DNA of 64,000 bases from DATJGS01 sp035494735. Its GTDB lineage: Bacteria; Eisenbacteria; RBG-16-71-46. Under the pieces are notes generated by a model. The model had not been told where the DNA came from. It saw only the letters and a program-made list of their open reading frames with translations, and searched no databases. Each line of letters starts with the position of its first letter. Position 1 is the first letter of the stretch. The stretch spans positions 62,001 to 126,000 of the forward strand of contig DATJGS010000014.1 of NCBI GenBank assembly GCA_035494735.1. Reading direction: 5' to 3'. Shown here one piece after another: positions 36,394 through 44,696 of this stretch. The position numbers were made by a program, and so were the translations under genes.

Positions 36394-37082
36394 CGGCGGG
36401 CCACCAGCACGTTGTCGATCGTGTCGCCGCGCCGGCCGCTCAGCTCGTCGAGGGCGACCGCCACGATCTGGCCGAGCGCGAGCGGAATCCGTATCAGCAG
36501 GTTCACGGGCGCCACGCGATACGCGCGCGTCGAATAGAAGAAGAACGAGGCCAAGCGCTGCCCCACGGTCGCGAACGTGCCGCACGTCGCGCGGATCTCG
36601 AGCACCTCGAATCCGGCGCCGCGCGCGAGATGTTCGAGACCGTAGCGGGTGTACCGGAAGAAGTCGAAGGGCTCCTCGTGCAAGCCCCAGGTCTGCGGCG
36701 TGCTGAGGATCAGCGTGGCGCCCGGCTTCATGACGCGCGCCGCCTCGGCGAACAGCCGCGCCGGATCCGTGACGTGCTCCAGCACTTCGTTGCACAGCAC
36801 GCTGTCGAACGAGCCCCCGCGGAACGGCAGCGCGAGCGCGTCCGCGTAGACGTCGATCACCGAGCTTCGCGACAGCGTGCCGGGGCGTTCGATCCCGAGG
36901 TACCAGGAGACGCCGGAGAACATCGCGCGATACGGCTTCACGCCGCAGCCGACGTCCAGCAGTCGGCCCCGGCCCTGGGCGGCGACGCGCGCGAGCCCGC
37001 GACGCAGCGAACGCTTGGCGATCCACAGCGGATCGAGCGGCGTGCCCGCCATCCACGCGAGGACGCTCGTGCGCGCGCTCAC
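36390..37082 (-). CDS. Class I SAM-dependent methyltransferase
   Basis: Protein of 230 residues with motif I LLDVGCGVKPYRAMF, the acidic VYADALALPF region and the NEVLEHVTDPARLF motif, typical of Methyltransf_11. The substrate is unknown; placement among glycosyltransferases suggests sugar or lipid-carrier methylation. The C-terminal region (VNLLIRIPLALGQIVAVAL) is partly hydrophobic and may touch the membrane. The GTG start at 37082 is preceded by GGAGG. Confidence 0.87.
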   Translation of the reverse strand: MSARTSVLAWMAGTPLDPLWIAKRSLRRGLARVAAQGRGRLLDVGCGVKPYRAMFSGVSWYLGIERPGTLSRSSVIDVYADALALPFRGGSFDSVLCNEVLEHVTDPARLFAEAARVMKPGATLILSTPQTWGLHEEPFDFFRYTRYGLEHLARGAGFEVLEIRATCGTFATVGQRLASFFFYSTRAYRVAPVNLLIRIPLALGQIVAVALDELSGRRGDTIDNVLVARR

Positions 37083-37104
37083 GCTGCCTCCACGCGAGGC
37101 GCGC

Positions 37105-38337
37105 TCACGCCGGGACCTCGCGCCGCGCCGCGAGGTACACGGCGAGCGTGCCCTCGACCATGGCGTCGAGGCTGAAGCGTTCCACGACCGTGCGCCGCGC
37201 CGCGGCGCCGAGCGCGGCGCGGCGCGGGGCGTCGCCGAGCAGCGCGACGAGCGCGTCGGCGAGCGCGGCCGCGTCGCCGGGCGGGACGAGCACGCCGTCG
37301 ACGCCGTCCGCGACGGCCGTCGGCACGCTGCCGATGTTCGAGACCACGACCGGGCGCTCCGCGGCCATGGCCTGCAGGATCGTCAGGTCGTAGCCGTTGA
37401 TGCGCACCGTCGGGTTCACGAACACGTCGCACGCCGCGTACAGCGCAGGCAGCGCCGCGAACGGCGCCGCCCCGGCGAAGCGCGCGGACGCGCCGAGGCC
37501 GAGTTCGTCGCGCAGCGCCTCGAGCGTCGCGCGATAGGGGCCGTCGCCGACGACGGCGAGCGCGGCGCCGGGCACGCGCGCGCGCACGCGCGGCCACGCG
37601 CGCAGCAGGTGCTGGATGCCCTTGTCCTGGTACAGGCGCGCGACCGCGAGCACGAGCGGGTGGCCGTCCTCGGCTCCGAGTTGGGCCAGCGCTTCGCTCG
37701 TGCGCGGCGCCGGCGCGAAAGCGGCGACGTCGATGCCGTTCCACACGTCGTGGAGCCGCGCCTCGGGCACGGCGTAATCGCGGGCCAGGATCGCCCGCTG
37801 CTCGCGGCTCGTGGCGATGACCCCGTCCGCGTGGCGCAGGCGCGCGCCTTCGCGCGCGAACCGTCCGCGCATCCACCACCACACGACCACGGCGCGCAGC
37901 GCGTCGCGCGCCGCGGAAACGCGCGGGAGCCCGGCCAGGCCCTCGCGGAAGAGCGTCCGCATCGTGCGCATCTCGTCGACGTGCGTGCCGTGCAGCGAGG
38001 CCACGACCGGCACACCGGGCAGCGCGCCGATCAGGTGCAGCCCGCAGAAGCTCTGCGAGTGGATCACGTCGAGCGGCGTCCGCCGGTGGAGTTCGGCGAC
38101 GAGTTTCCTCGTCGCGCCCTCCCACGTGCCGGTCGCGCGCATCGGCGGGGTGCCGGCGACGTAGCGCACGTCGACGCCGAGCTCGAGTCCGACGCCGACG
38201 CCGTCCGTCCGCGACGTGGTGAACAGCGTGACCGCGTGGCCGCGCGCGGCGAGGCCCGTGGCCAGGCTCCACACGATGTCCTGGACCCCGCCCTTGCCGT
38301 GCGCGGGCGCGACTGGGGACAGCATGGCGACGTTCAC
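37105..38337 (-). CDS. Family 4 glycosyltransferase
   Basis: GT-B glycosyltransferase of 410 residues. N-terminal MLSPVAPAHGKGGVQDIVWSLA carries the glycine-rich loop, and the C-terminal half has RLYQDKGIQHLLRAWP, the VVGDGPYR turn and FVNPTVRINGYDLTILQAMAA with the conserved acidic end. It uses an NDP- or UDP-sugar donor on a lipid-linked acceptor. GTG 38337 overlaps the methyltransferase stop (GTGA). Confidence 0.92.
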   Translation of the reverse strand: MNVAMLSPVAPAHGKGGVQDIVWSLATGLAARGHAVTLFTTSRTDGVGVGLELGVDVRYVAGTPPMRATGTWEGATRKLVAELHRRTPLDVIHSQSFCGLHLIGALPGVPVVASLHGTHVDEMRTMRTLFREGLAGLPRVSAARDALRAVVVWWWMRGRFAREGARLRHADGVIATSREQRAILARDYAVPEARLHDVWNGIDVAAFAPAPRTSEALAQLGAEDGHPLVLAVARLYQDKGIQHLLRAWPRVRARVPGAALAVVGDGPYRATLEALRDELGLGASARFAGAAPFAALPALYAACDVFVNPTVRINGYDLTILQAMAAERPVVVSNIGSVPTAVADGVDGVLVPPGDAAALADALVALLGDAPRRAALGAAARRTVVERFSLDAMVEGTLAVYLAARREVPA

Positions 38338-39053
38338 GCCGCGTCCCGCCGCACGGCCTCGAGCAGCAGGTAGCGCCCCCAGCGCCGCGCGCGCGACGCG
38401 CCGATCGCGCGGTCGAGCGCGACGGCCGGACCGTGCAGCGGCCCCCGGCCGAGCAGCGCGTGCCACAGCCGCTCGCCGCGGTGCGGGAACGCGTAGGCGC
38501 CGCGCTCTTCCGTCACGCGGAGTCCCGCGCGCCCGATGCGCTCGAACAAAGTCGCCACCGTCTCGCAGCGCGGCAGCGGCACCGCCGCGAACTCGCGCAC
38601 GTGCTCCTGCTCGTCGAGGAAGCGCACGCGACCGGTCAGGCGCGCTTCGATCCAGCGCGACCAGCCGACGACGGGCACCGTCAGCACGAGCCGCCCGCCG
38701 GGCGCGAGCGCGCGCGCCAGCTCGCGCAGCGCGGCGTCCGGATCGAGCAGGTGCTCGAGCACTTCGGCGCACACCACGAGGTCGAACCCGCCGCCGCGCA
38801 CCGGCAGGCGATCGGCCGACGCGCACACGAACTCGCCGGCGACGCGGGAGCGCGCCCGCGTCAGCCGCCCGACCGAGAGATCGACGCCGACGACGCGCTC
38901 GGGCCGCGCGCGCAGCGCCGCGATCACGCCTTCCAGCAGCACGCCGTCGCCGCAGCCCACTTCCAGCACGCGCTGGGCCGGGGCGCGCGCGGCCAGGCGC
39001 GCGGTCTCCTCGAGACGCCGCGCCGGCGCGAACCACACGTAGTGACCGCGCAT
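38334..39053 (-). CDS. Class I SAM-dependent methyltransferase (start uncertain)
   Basis: Methyltransferase of at least 239 residues with motif I VLEVGCGDGVLLEGV, VGVDLSVGRL, and CAEVLEHLLDPDAAL. ATG 39053 is the first canonical start. The frame is open upstream and encodes TIEQRHLYERQSEVRGD, which resembles the acidic N-terminal lead-in of such enzymes. A strong AGGGAGG (about 39119-39125) lies there with an ACG six bases after it (39111-39113), but no ATG, GTG or TTG. So the protein may be about 20 residues longer with a noncanonical start, or a start codon may be lost in the sequence. It follows trmD on the same strand. Confidence 0.8.
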   Translation of the reverse strand: MRGHYVWFAPARRLEETARLAARAPAQRVLEVGCGDGVLLEGVIAALRARPERVVGVDLSVGRLTRARSRVAGEFVCASADRLPVRGGGFDLVVCAEVLEHLLDPDAALRELARALAPGGRLVLTVPVVGWSRWIEARLTGRVRFLDEQEHVREFAAVPLPRCETVATLFERIGRAGLRVTEERGAYAFPHRGERLWHALLGRGPLHGPAVALDRAIGASRARRWGRYLLLEAVRRDAA

Positions 39054-39193
39054 GTCGCCGCGGACCTCGGACTGGCGCTCGTAGAGATGACGCTGCTCGA
39101 TCGTACCCGGCGTAGGACGCCTCCCTTGCGTGCCTCGTCTCGTTTCTTCGTCGACTGCCGGACGCGGGCCGGATGAGCCCGGCGCGGCGCCGC

Positions 39194-39946
39194 TCAAGCC
39201 CTGCGCTTCGCCTCGCGCTCGCGCAGGAACTTCCGGTCCGCCCCGCTCAACTCGATGCGCTCGAGCAGTTCGGGCCGGCGCTCGGCCGTGCGCTCGAGCG
39301 CCTGCTCCCGCCGGTGGCGGGCGATCTCGCCGTGATGGCCGGACAGCAGCACGTCCGGCACCTTCCAGCCGCGGTACTCCGCGGGGCGCGTGTAGTACGC
39401 CGCATCGAGGAGCCCCGAGTGGAACGAGTCGCTCTCCACCGAGTCGAACGTGCCGACCACGCCGGGGAGCAGCCGGGCCACCGCGTCGACCACGCACAGC
39501 GCGGCCGGCTCGCCGCCCGACAGCACGAAGTCGCCGAGCGACAGTTCCTCGTCGATCAGGTGATCGGCGACGCGCTCGTCCACGCCTTTGTAACGCCCGC
39601 TCACGATCACGAGGTGCTCGAGCGTCGCGTACTCGATCGCCAGCGGCTGATCGAAGCGCCGTCCCTGCGGGCTCGTGAGCACGACGCGCACGCCGTGCGG
39701 ACGCGCGCCCTTCTCGCCGACGCCGAGCGATGCGAGCGCGCGGTCGATCGGCTCGATCTTCATGATCATCCCGACGCCGCCGCCGAACGGATAGTCGTCC
39801 GTCGAGCGGTGCGAGTCGTCCGTGAAGTCGCGCAATTGCACGATGTCCACGGTGAGCGCGCCCTTCTCGCGGGCGGCGCGGATCATGCCTTCGTCGAGCG
39901 CCGGCGGGAAGAAGTCGGGGAAGATGGTGAGCAGGGAAATGCGCAT
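39194..39946 (-). CDS. trmD: tRNA (guanine37-N1)-methyltransferase
   Basis: SPOUT methyltransferase of 250 residues, with a normal length and layout. N-terminal MRISLLTIFPDFF, the SGRYKGVDERV motif, the knot LSLGDFVLSGGEPAALC and the VESDSFHSGLLDAAYYTRP segment are all present. It methylates G37 of tRNAs to prevent frameshifting. It is five bases after rimM. The gene that normally follows, rplS, is displaced by the glycan block. Confidence 0.97.
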   Translation of the reverse strand: MRISLLTIFPDFFPPALDEGMIRAAREKGALTVDIVQLRDFTDDSHRSTDDYPFGGGVGMIMKIEPIDRALASLGVGEKGARPHGVRVVLTSPQGRRFDQPLAIEYATLEHLVIVSGRYKGVDERVADHLIDEELSLGDFVLSGGEPAALCVVDAVARLLPGVVGTFDSVESDSFHSGLLDAAYYTRPAEYRGWKVPDVLLSGHHGEIARHRREQALERTAERRPELLERIELSGADRKFLREREAKRRA

Positions 39947-39951
39947 GGGCT

Positions 39952-40458
39952 TCAAACGTCCTCGAGTCCGACGGGCAGGCGCACGGTGATGGCGCCGCCC
40001 GCGAGGTCCACGTGGCGTACGACTTCGGACGTGGCTGGGATCAGCCACTCGCGCGTCCCCTGCACGACGTAGATGGGATGCGCGCCGGTCTTCACGATGT
40101 CCTCGAGCTTGCCGAGGGCGCGGCCGTCCTCGGTGCGCACCTCGAGTCCGATCAGCTGGAACGTGTACGCCATGCCCGGGCCGGGATCGGGCAGCGCCGC
40201 CGCGTCGGCCAGCAGCACGCCGTTCACCAGCTCGGCGGCGCCCTCGCGGTTCGTGACGCCCTGGAAGCGCGCGATCAGGCGCTGCACGTGCGGGCGCGCG
40301 CCTTCCAGCTCGAGGTTCCGCGTCGCGCCGTCGCGGCCGCGCCACGTGAAGGAACGCAGCGCGAGCAGCTCCTCGGGCGACAGCGACGCGCTGTCGAGCA
40401 GCAACTCACCGTTCACTCCGTGCGGACGACCCACACGTCCGACGGTGACGAGCGGCAT
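39952..40458 (-). CDS. rimM: 16S rRNA maturation protein RimM
   Basis: Protein of 168 residues with the N-terminal VTVGRVGRPHGVNGELL start typical of RimM, the REGAAELVNG segment and the C-terminal PRC-barrel region (TEDGRALGKLEDIVKTGAHPIY split over two strands, ending LIPATSEVV). It assists 30S head assembly through S19. It lies between khpA and trmD, its usual place. Confidence 0.95.
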   Translation of the reverse strand: MPLVTVGRVGRPHGVNGELLLDSASLSPEELLALRSFTWRGRDGATRNLELEGARPHVQRLIARFQGVTNREGAAELVNGVLLADAAALPDPGPGMAYTFQLIGLEVRTEDGRALGKLEDIVKTGAHPIYVVQGTREWLIPATSEVVRHVDLAGGAITVRLPVGLEDV

Positions 40459-40472
40459 GCCTGTCCCCAGGC

Positions 40473-40691
40473 TCAGTCGGCGATTTCGAGATTCGCGCGC
40501 CGGCCGGCGCGCTGCGCGGCCGCGGACAGCGCCAGGCGCAGCGAGCGCGCGGTGCGGCCCTGCTTGCCGATGACGTGACCGACGTCGTCGGGATGCACCT
40601 GCAGCTCGAACGACGCGTCGTCGCCGGCTTCGAGGATCTCGACGGCGACTTCGTCCGGATGATCGACGAGACCCTTCGACATGAACACCAC
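40473..40691 (-). CDS. khpA: KhpA-type KH-domain RNA-binding protein (start uncertain)
   Basis: Small KH-domain protein. The conserved core is VDHPDEVAVEI, then the KH motif GHVIGKQGRTARSLRLAL with the GxxG loop, ending in LEIAD. Family proteins begin about ten residues before the first motif, around EDEKLRDLVVFM. No ATG, GTG or TTG lies there without entering the wecA gene; the GTG at 40691 (or 40688) and the ATG at 40682 are the first canonical starts. I use 40691, giving 72 residues. The long in-frame upstream extension overlaps wecA and looks noncoding. It is usually found after rpsP, which is not here. Confidence 0.8.
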   Translation of the reverse strand: MVFMSKGLVDHPDEVAVEILEAGDDASFELQVHPDDVGHVIGKQGRTARSLRLALSAAAQRAGRRANLEIAD

Positions 40692-40756
40692 GAGGTCGCG
40701 CAGCTTCTCGTCCTCGGCGTCCGGCTCGCGCGGCGCGCGCGGCGCGTAGGACGGCG

Positions 40757-41776
40757 CTACGGGGCGGGGCTCGGCGCTCTGTGGGGCACGGATGATAGCC
40801 GCAGCCCCATCCACAGGAAGAGGACCATCCACAGGCCCGACATGAGGAGCGTCGGGAGCGGCCGATTGAGGTTGAGGACCACGAGACCGCTTACGCAAAG
40901 GGCGGCCCCACTGAGCCACAGCAGCAGGACGGTTCGAGTCTGACATTGGATCACTCTCGCAAGGCGATGGTTGCTGTGGTCCTTGCCGCCCTCGTAGACC
41001 TTGCGGCCCTCACGCAGGCGGTTGACCACCACGAAGATCATGTCGAATGCCGGATAGGCGAGCATCAGGATCGCTCCGAAGCGTCCCCATCCGGCCGGGG
41101 CGTTGCGGTACGCCAGTACCGCCGAAGCGCCGAGACTATACCCCAGAAACAGACTGCCCGCGTCCCCGAGGAAGATCTTGGCCCTCGGGAAATTGAAACG
41201 CAGGAAGCCGACGCAGGCCCCCGACAGGGCGAGTTGGGCCGCCGCCACGCCGTATGCGCCGCGCGCGGCCGAACTGAGCGCGAACGCGGCCAGCACGATG
41301 GCCGAGAGGCCGCCGACCATGCCGTTCATGTTGTCGAGGAAATTGACCGCGTTCATGAGCGAGATGAGCGCGACCAGCGTCACGAACACGTTCGCGGCCG
41401 TGGGCAGCCCCAGCGAAGGGATCGCGCCCGACGCCATGAGCACGACGGCGGCCGTGCCCTGGCCGAGCAGCTTGAGCGAGGGCCGCATGCCGAAGCGGTC
41501 GTCCCACAGCCCGACGAGCAGTGCGACGAACGCGCCGGCGAGCAGGAATTCGGCTTCGACGTCCGCGGGGATGCGTCGCAGGCCCAACGTCACGAGCCAG
41601 GCGGCGAGCGCGGCGATGAACACGACGATGCCGCCGAGCAGCGCGGTCGCGCTGGTGTGGAGCTTGCGGGCTTCCGGATGATCGAGATAGCCGACGGCCC
41701 ACGCCACGCGAATACCGGTGGGCGTCAGGAGCAACGCGAAGAGGACGGCGAGTACAAAGGGGGCCAGCAGCGCCAT
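40757..41776 (-). CDS. WecA/TagO-type undecaprenyl-phosphate sugar-1-phosphate transferase
   Basis: Polytopic PNPT-family enzyme of 339 residues with about 10-11 helices. Visible are GLWDDRFGMRPSLKLLGQ (aspartates near the active site), AVNFLDNMNGMVGGL (catalytic DNMNG) and LGDAGSLFLGYSLG. The loop KDHSNHRLAR stands in for the usual His-rich loop. It loads a HexNAc-1-phosphate on undecaprenyl phosphate to start polymer synthesis. The gene lies immediately upstream of khpA and after the SDR gene, so the initiator enzyme is fused into the ribosome-maturation transcript. Confidence 0.92.
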   Translation of the reverse strand: MALLAPFVLAVLFALLLTPTGIRVAWAVGYLDHPEARKLHTSATALLGGIVVFIAALAAWLVTLGLRRIPADVEAEFLLAGAFVALLVGLWDDRFGMRPSLKLLGQGTAAVVLMASGAIPSLGLPTAANVFVTLVALISLMNAVNFLDNMNGMVGGLSAIVLAAFALSSAARGAYGVAAAQLALSGACVGFLRFNFPRAKIFLGDAGSLFLGYSLGASAVLAYRNAPAGWGRFGAILMLAYPAFDMIFVVVNRLREGRKVYEGGKDHSNHRLARVIQCQTRTVLLLWLSGAALCVSGLVVLNLNRPLPTLLMSGLWMVLFLWMGLRLSSVPHRAPSPAP

Positions 41777-41810
41777 GGCGTGGCCAGAATGTCAGCCACG
41801 CATCAGCGGG

Positions 41811-42809
41811 TCAAGCCGTGGCCAACCCCGCCGGGCACGGAACGCCCATCTCGTCGCACATCTCGCGCACGGTCAGCTCGAGGAGCTGATCGAGCTTCAC
41901 TTCCGGACGATAGCCGACCGCACGCCGGATCTTGCCGAGGTCGGGCACGCGGCGTCGCATGTCCTCGAACGACGAGCCGTAGACCTTCTCGTACGGCACG
42001 AACTCGATGAGCGAGCGGCTGTGGCACATCGTGCGGACGCGTTCGGCCAGCTCGAGTACCGTCACTTCTTCGTCGGTGCCGACGTTGAACACCTCGCCGT
42101 CGGCCTCGCGTGCATCGGCCAGCATCAGCACGCCGCGCACGACGTCGCTCACCGCCGAGAAACAGCGCGACTGGAGTCCGTCGCCGAACACCAGGATCGG
42201 CTCGTGACGCATCGCGCGCGCGATCATGTTCGGGATGACCATGCCGTAGGCGCCGCTCTGGCGCGGGCCGCACGTGTTGAAGCAGCGCACGATCACGACC
42301 GGAAGCTGGCGCTGCTGGAAATACGCCTGGGCCAGCGATTCGTCGACGGCCTTGCCGCATGCGTAGGACCAGCGCAGCTTGTGCGTCGGCCCCATCAGGC
42401 GGTCGTCGTCCTCGGAAAACGGGACGCTGACGCCTTTACCGTAGACCTCGCTGCTCGAGAAGATCAGCACCTTGCGCCGGTGCTCGTCGCAGGCCTCGAG
42501 CACCACTTCGGTGCCGCGGATGTTCGTGAGCAGGGAACGCAGGGGATTTTCGAGGACGTACTTGACGCCCACGGCGGCGGCCAGGTGAAACACCCGGTCA
42601 CATTGGGCTACGAGGCCGTGAACCAGCGCGGAATTGGTGACGTCGCCTTCGAGGAAGCGGAATCGAGGATGAAGTTCGAAAGACCTTAGGTTCTCCAGTC
42701 GACCGGTGGAGAGATCGTCCAGGGCCCAGACTTCATGTCCGCGCTCGAGGAGTGTCTCCGCCAGGTGAGAACCAATGAACCCCGCACCTCCTGTGACTAG
42801 GATCCTCAT
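41811..42809 (-). CDS. NAD-dependent epimerase/dehydratase, UDP-glucuronate-decarboxylase-like SDR
   Basis: Extended SDR protein of 332 residues with the Rossmann GGAGFIGSHLAETL motif, FSSSEVYGKG and the catalytic YxxxK as YACGK. The C-terminus is of the UXS/UDP-sugar type (GDGLQSRCFSAVSDVVRG). It could decarboxylate UDP-glucuronate to UDP-xylose, or epimerise UDP-sugars; UDP-glucuronate could come from the dehydrogenase at 55931-57274. GAGGGACG precedes ATG 42809. A TTGACT/TACCTT promoter is about 110 bases upstream. Confidence 0.9.
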   Translation of the reverse strand: MRILVTGGAGFIGSHLAETLLERGHEVWALDDLSTGRLENLRSFELHPRFRFLEGDVTNSALVHGLVAQCDRVFHLAAAVGVKYVLENPLRSLLTNIRGTEVVLEACDEHRRKVLIFSSSEVYGKGVSVPFSEDDDRLMGPTHKLRWSYACGKAVDESLAQAYFQQRQLPVVIVRCFNTCGPRQSGAYGMVIPNMIARAMRHEPILVFGDGLQSRCFSAVSDVVRGVLMLADAREADGEVFNVGTDEEVTVLELAERVRTMCHSRSLIEFVPYEKVYGSSFEDMRRRVPDLGKIRRAVGYRPEVKLDQLLELTVREMCDEMGVPCPAGLATA

Positions 42810-42908
42810 GAGCGTCCCTCTAATGAGTACGCGCGGGGCGTCCCGGCCCTCCCGCGCCAGCGGTTCCGCGCCCGGCCCCCGACATCGGGACGGGCGCACT
42901 GGGCGCAC

Positions 42909-42937
42909 AAGGTAAGAACCGGGATGGTGCAAGTCAA
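42909..42937 (-). promoter_or_regulatory. Sigma70-like promoter for the SDR-wecA-khpA-rimM-trmD unit
   Basis: On the minus strand, TTGACT (42932-42937) and TACCTT (42909-42914) with a 17-base spacer lie in the 228-base gap before the epimerase gene. The gap otherwise shows no RNA gene or strong repeat. From here the ribosome-maturation genes could be transcribed together with the glycan genes. Confidence 0.5.
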
Positions 42938-43037
42938 TAAGAGATTGGGCGTCAAGAGGATTCCAGAGGGCGCTGTGGCGTTGAACGTCGGGCCCAGCAC
43001 AGGCGGGGGAGCGCGGCACAGCCAGGCAACGCGGGCG

Positions 43038-44693
43038 TTACCTGTTGCTACCCACCGAAAGGCCGGAAGGTTCGGGCTCTTTGCTTATCGGCGCTGCCCC
43101 GGCCGGACTTGACCCCGATTTCAAACGCCAATGCACGACCGTCACCCGGAAGGACTCGGGGGTCGTTCCCAGCAGACGGCCTTTGAGCGCAACGTAACGG
43201 CGATCCAGGGCGAGATAGCCCGAGCTGTCGACTTCCGTCCAGCCCGCGGCCAGCGCTCGCCGGATGGGGCCCGCCGGCCGCAGCCTGGCGCTGCCGTCAC
43301 GGCCGAGACGCACCCAAGTGATGCGCGCCGGGGCACCGCGGAGTGCGCGCGCCAGCGCGAAGGAATCGCTCGGGTCCACGACCAGGCCGGCGTAGCGGTC
43401 GCGCTCCAGGTAATAGTTCACCCCCGTGTCGTCCTCGGCCAGCACCAGGTCGGCGGGCCGCGGGTCGCTCGCGAGGGCCCGCGCGACCTCGCGGCCGGGC
43501 GTCAGGTAGATCGGATTCGTGGCGATTTCCGGCCTGCGGTCCAGCGGATCGAGCGCCACGCCCCAGCCGACACACAGGAGGAACCCGGCGACGGCGCGCG
43601 CCCAGGCCGGCGCGCGACCGAACAATCCGAGCGTGAGAAGCACGGCGCCGAACGGCGCCACGAACAGCGCGCGCGCCGGCAGCGACACGAACGGCGTGGC
43701 GTGCGCGAAGCCCGCGACCAGCACCCACGCCGAGACGAACGTCACCGCCGCCGGCACGAGCAGCGCGCGGCCGAGCCCGCGGCGCCGCGCCTCGCCGACG
43801 CCGAGCAGCACGAGCCACGCGCTCGCCGCGAACGTCACGAGGCCGAGCGTCGTCCACGGCGGCAGCCACTCGCCCGCGCCGAACGCGTACCACGCGTAGC
43901 CGAGCATGGCCGCCGCGCCCGCGAGTCCCGAGATCGCGGCCGGCGGCAGGGCGGCCGCGGTTCGCACCTGCGCCGCCACGATCCACAGCCATGGCGCGAA
44001 CAGCGCGAACGCCACGAGCGCGGCCACCGCCCATTTGCGCCGCGCGTCGCCCGCGCCGCTCGCCCACACCCAGGCGGCGTGTCCGATGAGCAGCGCGACC
44101 GACACGTACGACGTGTACAGGGCGGCGGCCGCGGCCAGCGCGTACGCGAACCACGGGCGCCAGCCGCGCGCGGCCAGCGCGCGACTCAGCACGCCGTGGG
44201 CGACGAGCGCGATCAGCGCGGCGGCCGCGTAGTAGCGCGCCATGCGCGCGTACTGGACGAACGCCGGCATAAGCGCCAGCGCCCACGCCGCGCGCGTCGC
44301 GCCGCGATGGCCGAGCGACGGGCGGAACGCCCAGGCCGCGGCCGCGACCGCCGCGACCCCGCACGCCGCGGACAGCGCGCGCAGCGTGAACTCGCTTTCC
44401 CCGAGCGCGCGCACGACCACGCGCTCGATCACGAAGTACAGCGGCGGATGCAGGTCGCTGCGCAGCGACGCGACGAGTCCGCCCAGCGACAGCCGCGTCC
44501 AGCGCGCGGTGTAGATCTCGTCGCACCAGAGGCCCGGATCCGACAGCCGGCGGAACAACAGCGCCGCCGAGACGGCGCACGCCGCGACCACGCTCCCGCG
44601 CCCGCCGCGGCGATCGTCAGGCATGCGGGCGCCGGCTCCCGCGCCACGACGATCGTCGCGGGACGGCGCCGCGGCTCGCGTGTCAGTGCCCAC
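43038..44693 (-). CDS. GT-C family membrane glycosyltransferase (dolichyl-phosphate-mannose-protein-mannosyltransferase-like)
   Basis: Membrane protein of 551 residues with about 11 helices followed by a periplasmic soluble part. The first external loop has the acidic DEIYTARWTRLS motif of GT-C enzymes, then DLHPPLYFVIERV. It probably transfers a sugar from a lipid-phosphate donor to a glycan or protein. The start is GTG 44693, three bases after the upstream GT4 gene's stop; the ATG at residue 24 is an alternative. It is the last gene in the cluster before a noncoding gap. Confidence 0.85.
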   Translation of the reverse strand: MGTDTRAAAPSRDDRRGAGAGARMPDDRRGGRGSVVAACAVSAALLFRRLSDPGLWCDEIYTARWTRLSLGGLVASLRSDLHPPLYFVIERVVVRALGESEFTLRALSAACGVAAVAAAAWAFRPSLGHRGATRAAWALALMPAFVQYARMARYYAAAALIALVAHGVLSRALAARGWRPWFAYALAAAAALYTSYVSVALLIGHAAWVWASGAGDARRKWAVAALVAFALFAPWLWIVAAQVRTAAALPPAAISGLAGAAAMLGYAWYAFGAGEWLPPWTTLGLVTFAASAWLVLLGVGEARRRGLGRALLVPAAVTFVSAWVLVAGFAHATPFVSLPARALFVAPFGAVLLTLGLFGRAPAWARAVAGFLLCVGWGVALDPLDRRPEIATNPIYLTPGREVARALASDPRPADLVLAEDDTGVNYYLERDRYAGLVVDPSDSFALARALRGAPARITWVRLGRDGSARLRPAGPIRRALAAGWTEVDSSGYLALDRRYVALKGRLLGTTPESFRVTVVHWRLKSGSSPAGAAPISKEPEPSGLSVGSNR

Positions 44694-44696
44694 GCG

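Noticed and set aside
40692..40946. Longer khpA start at 40946 giving a 157-residue protein
   Set aside because: It would overlap wecA by about 190 bases and the extra residues lack KH-family likeness.
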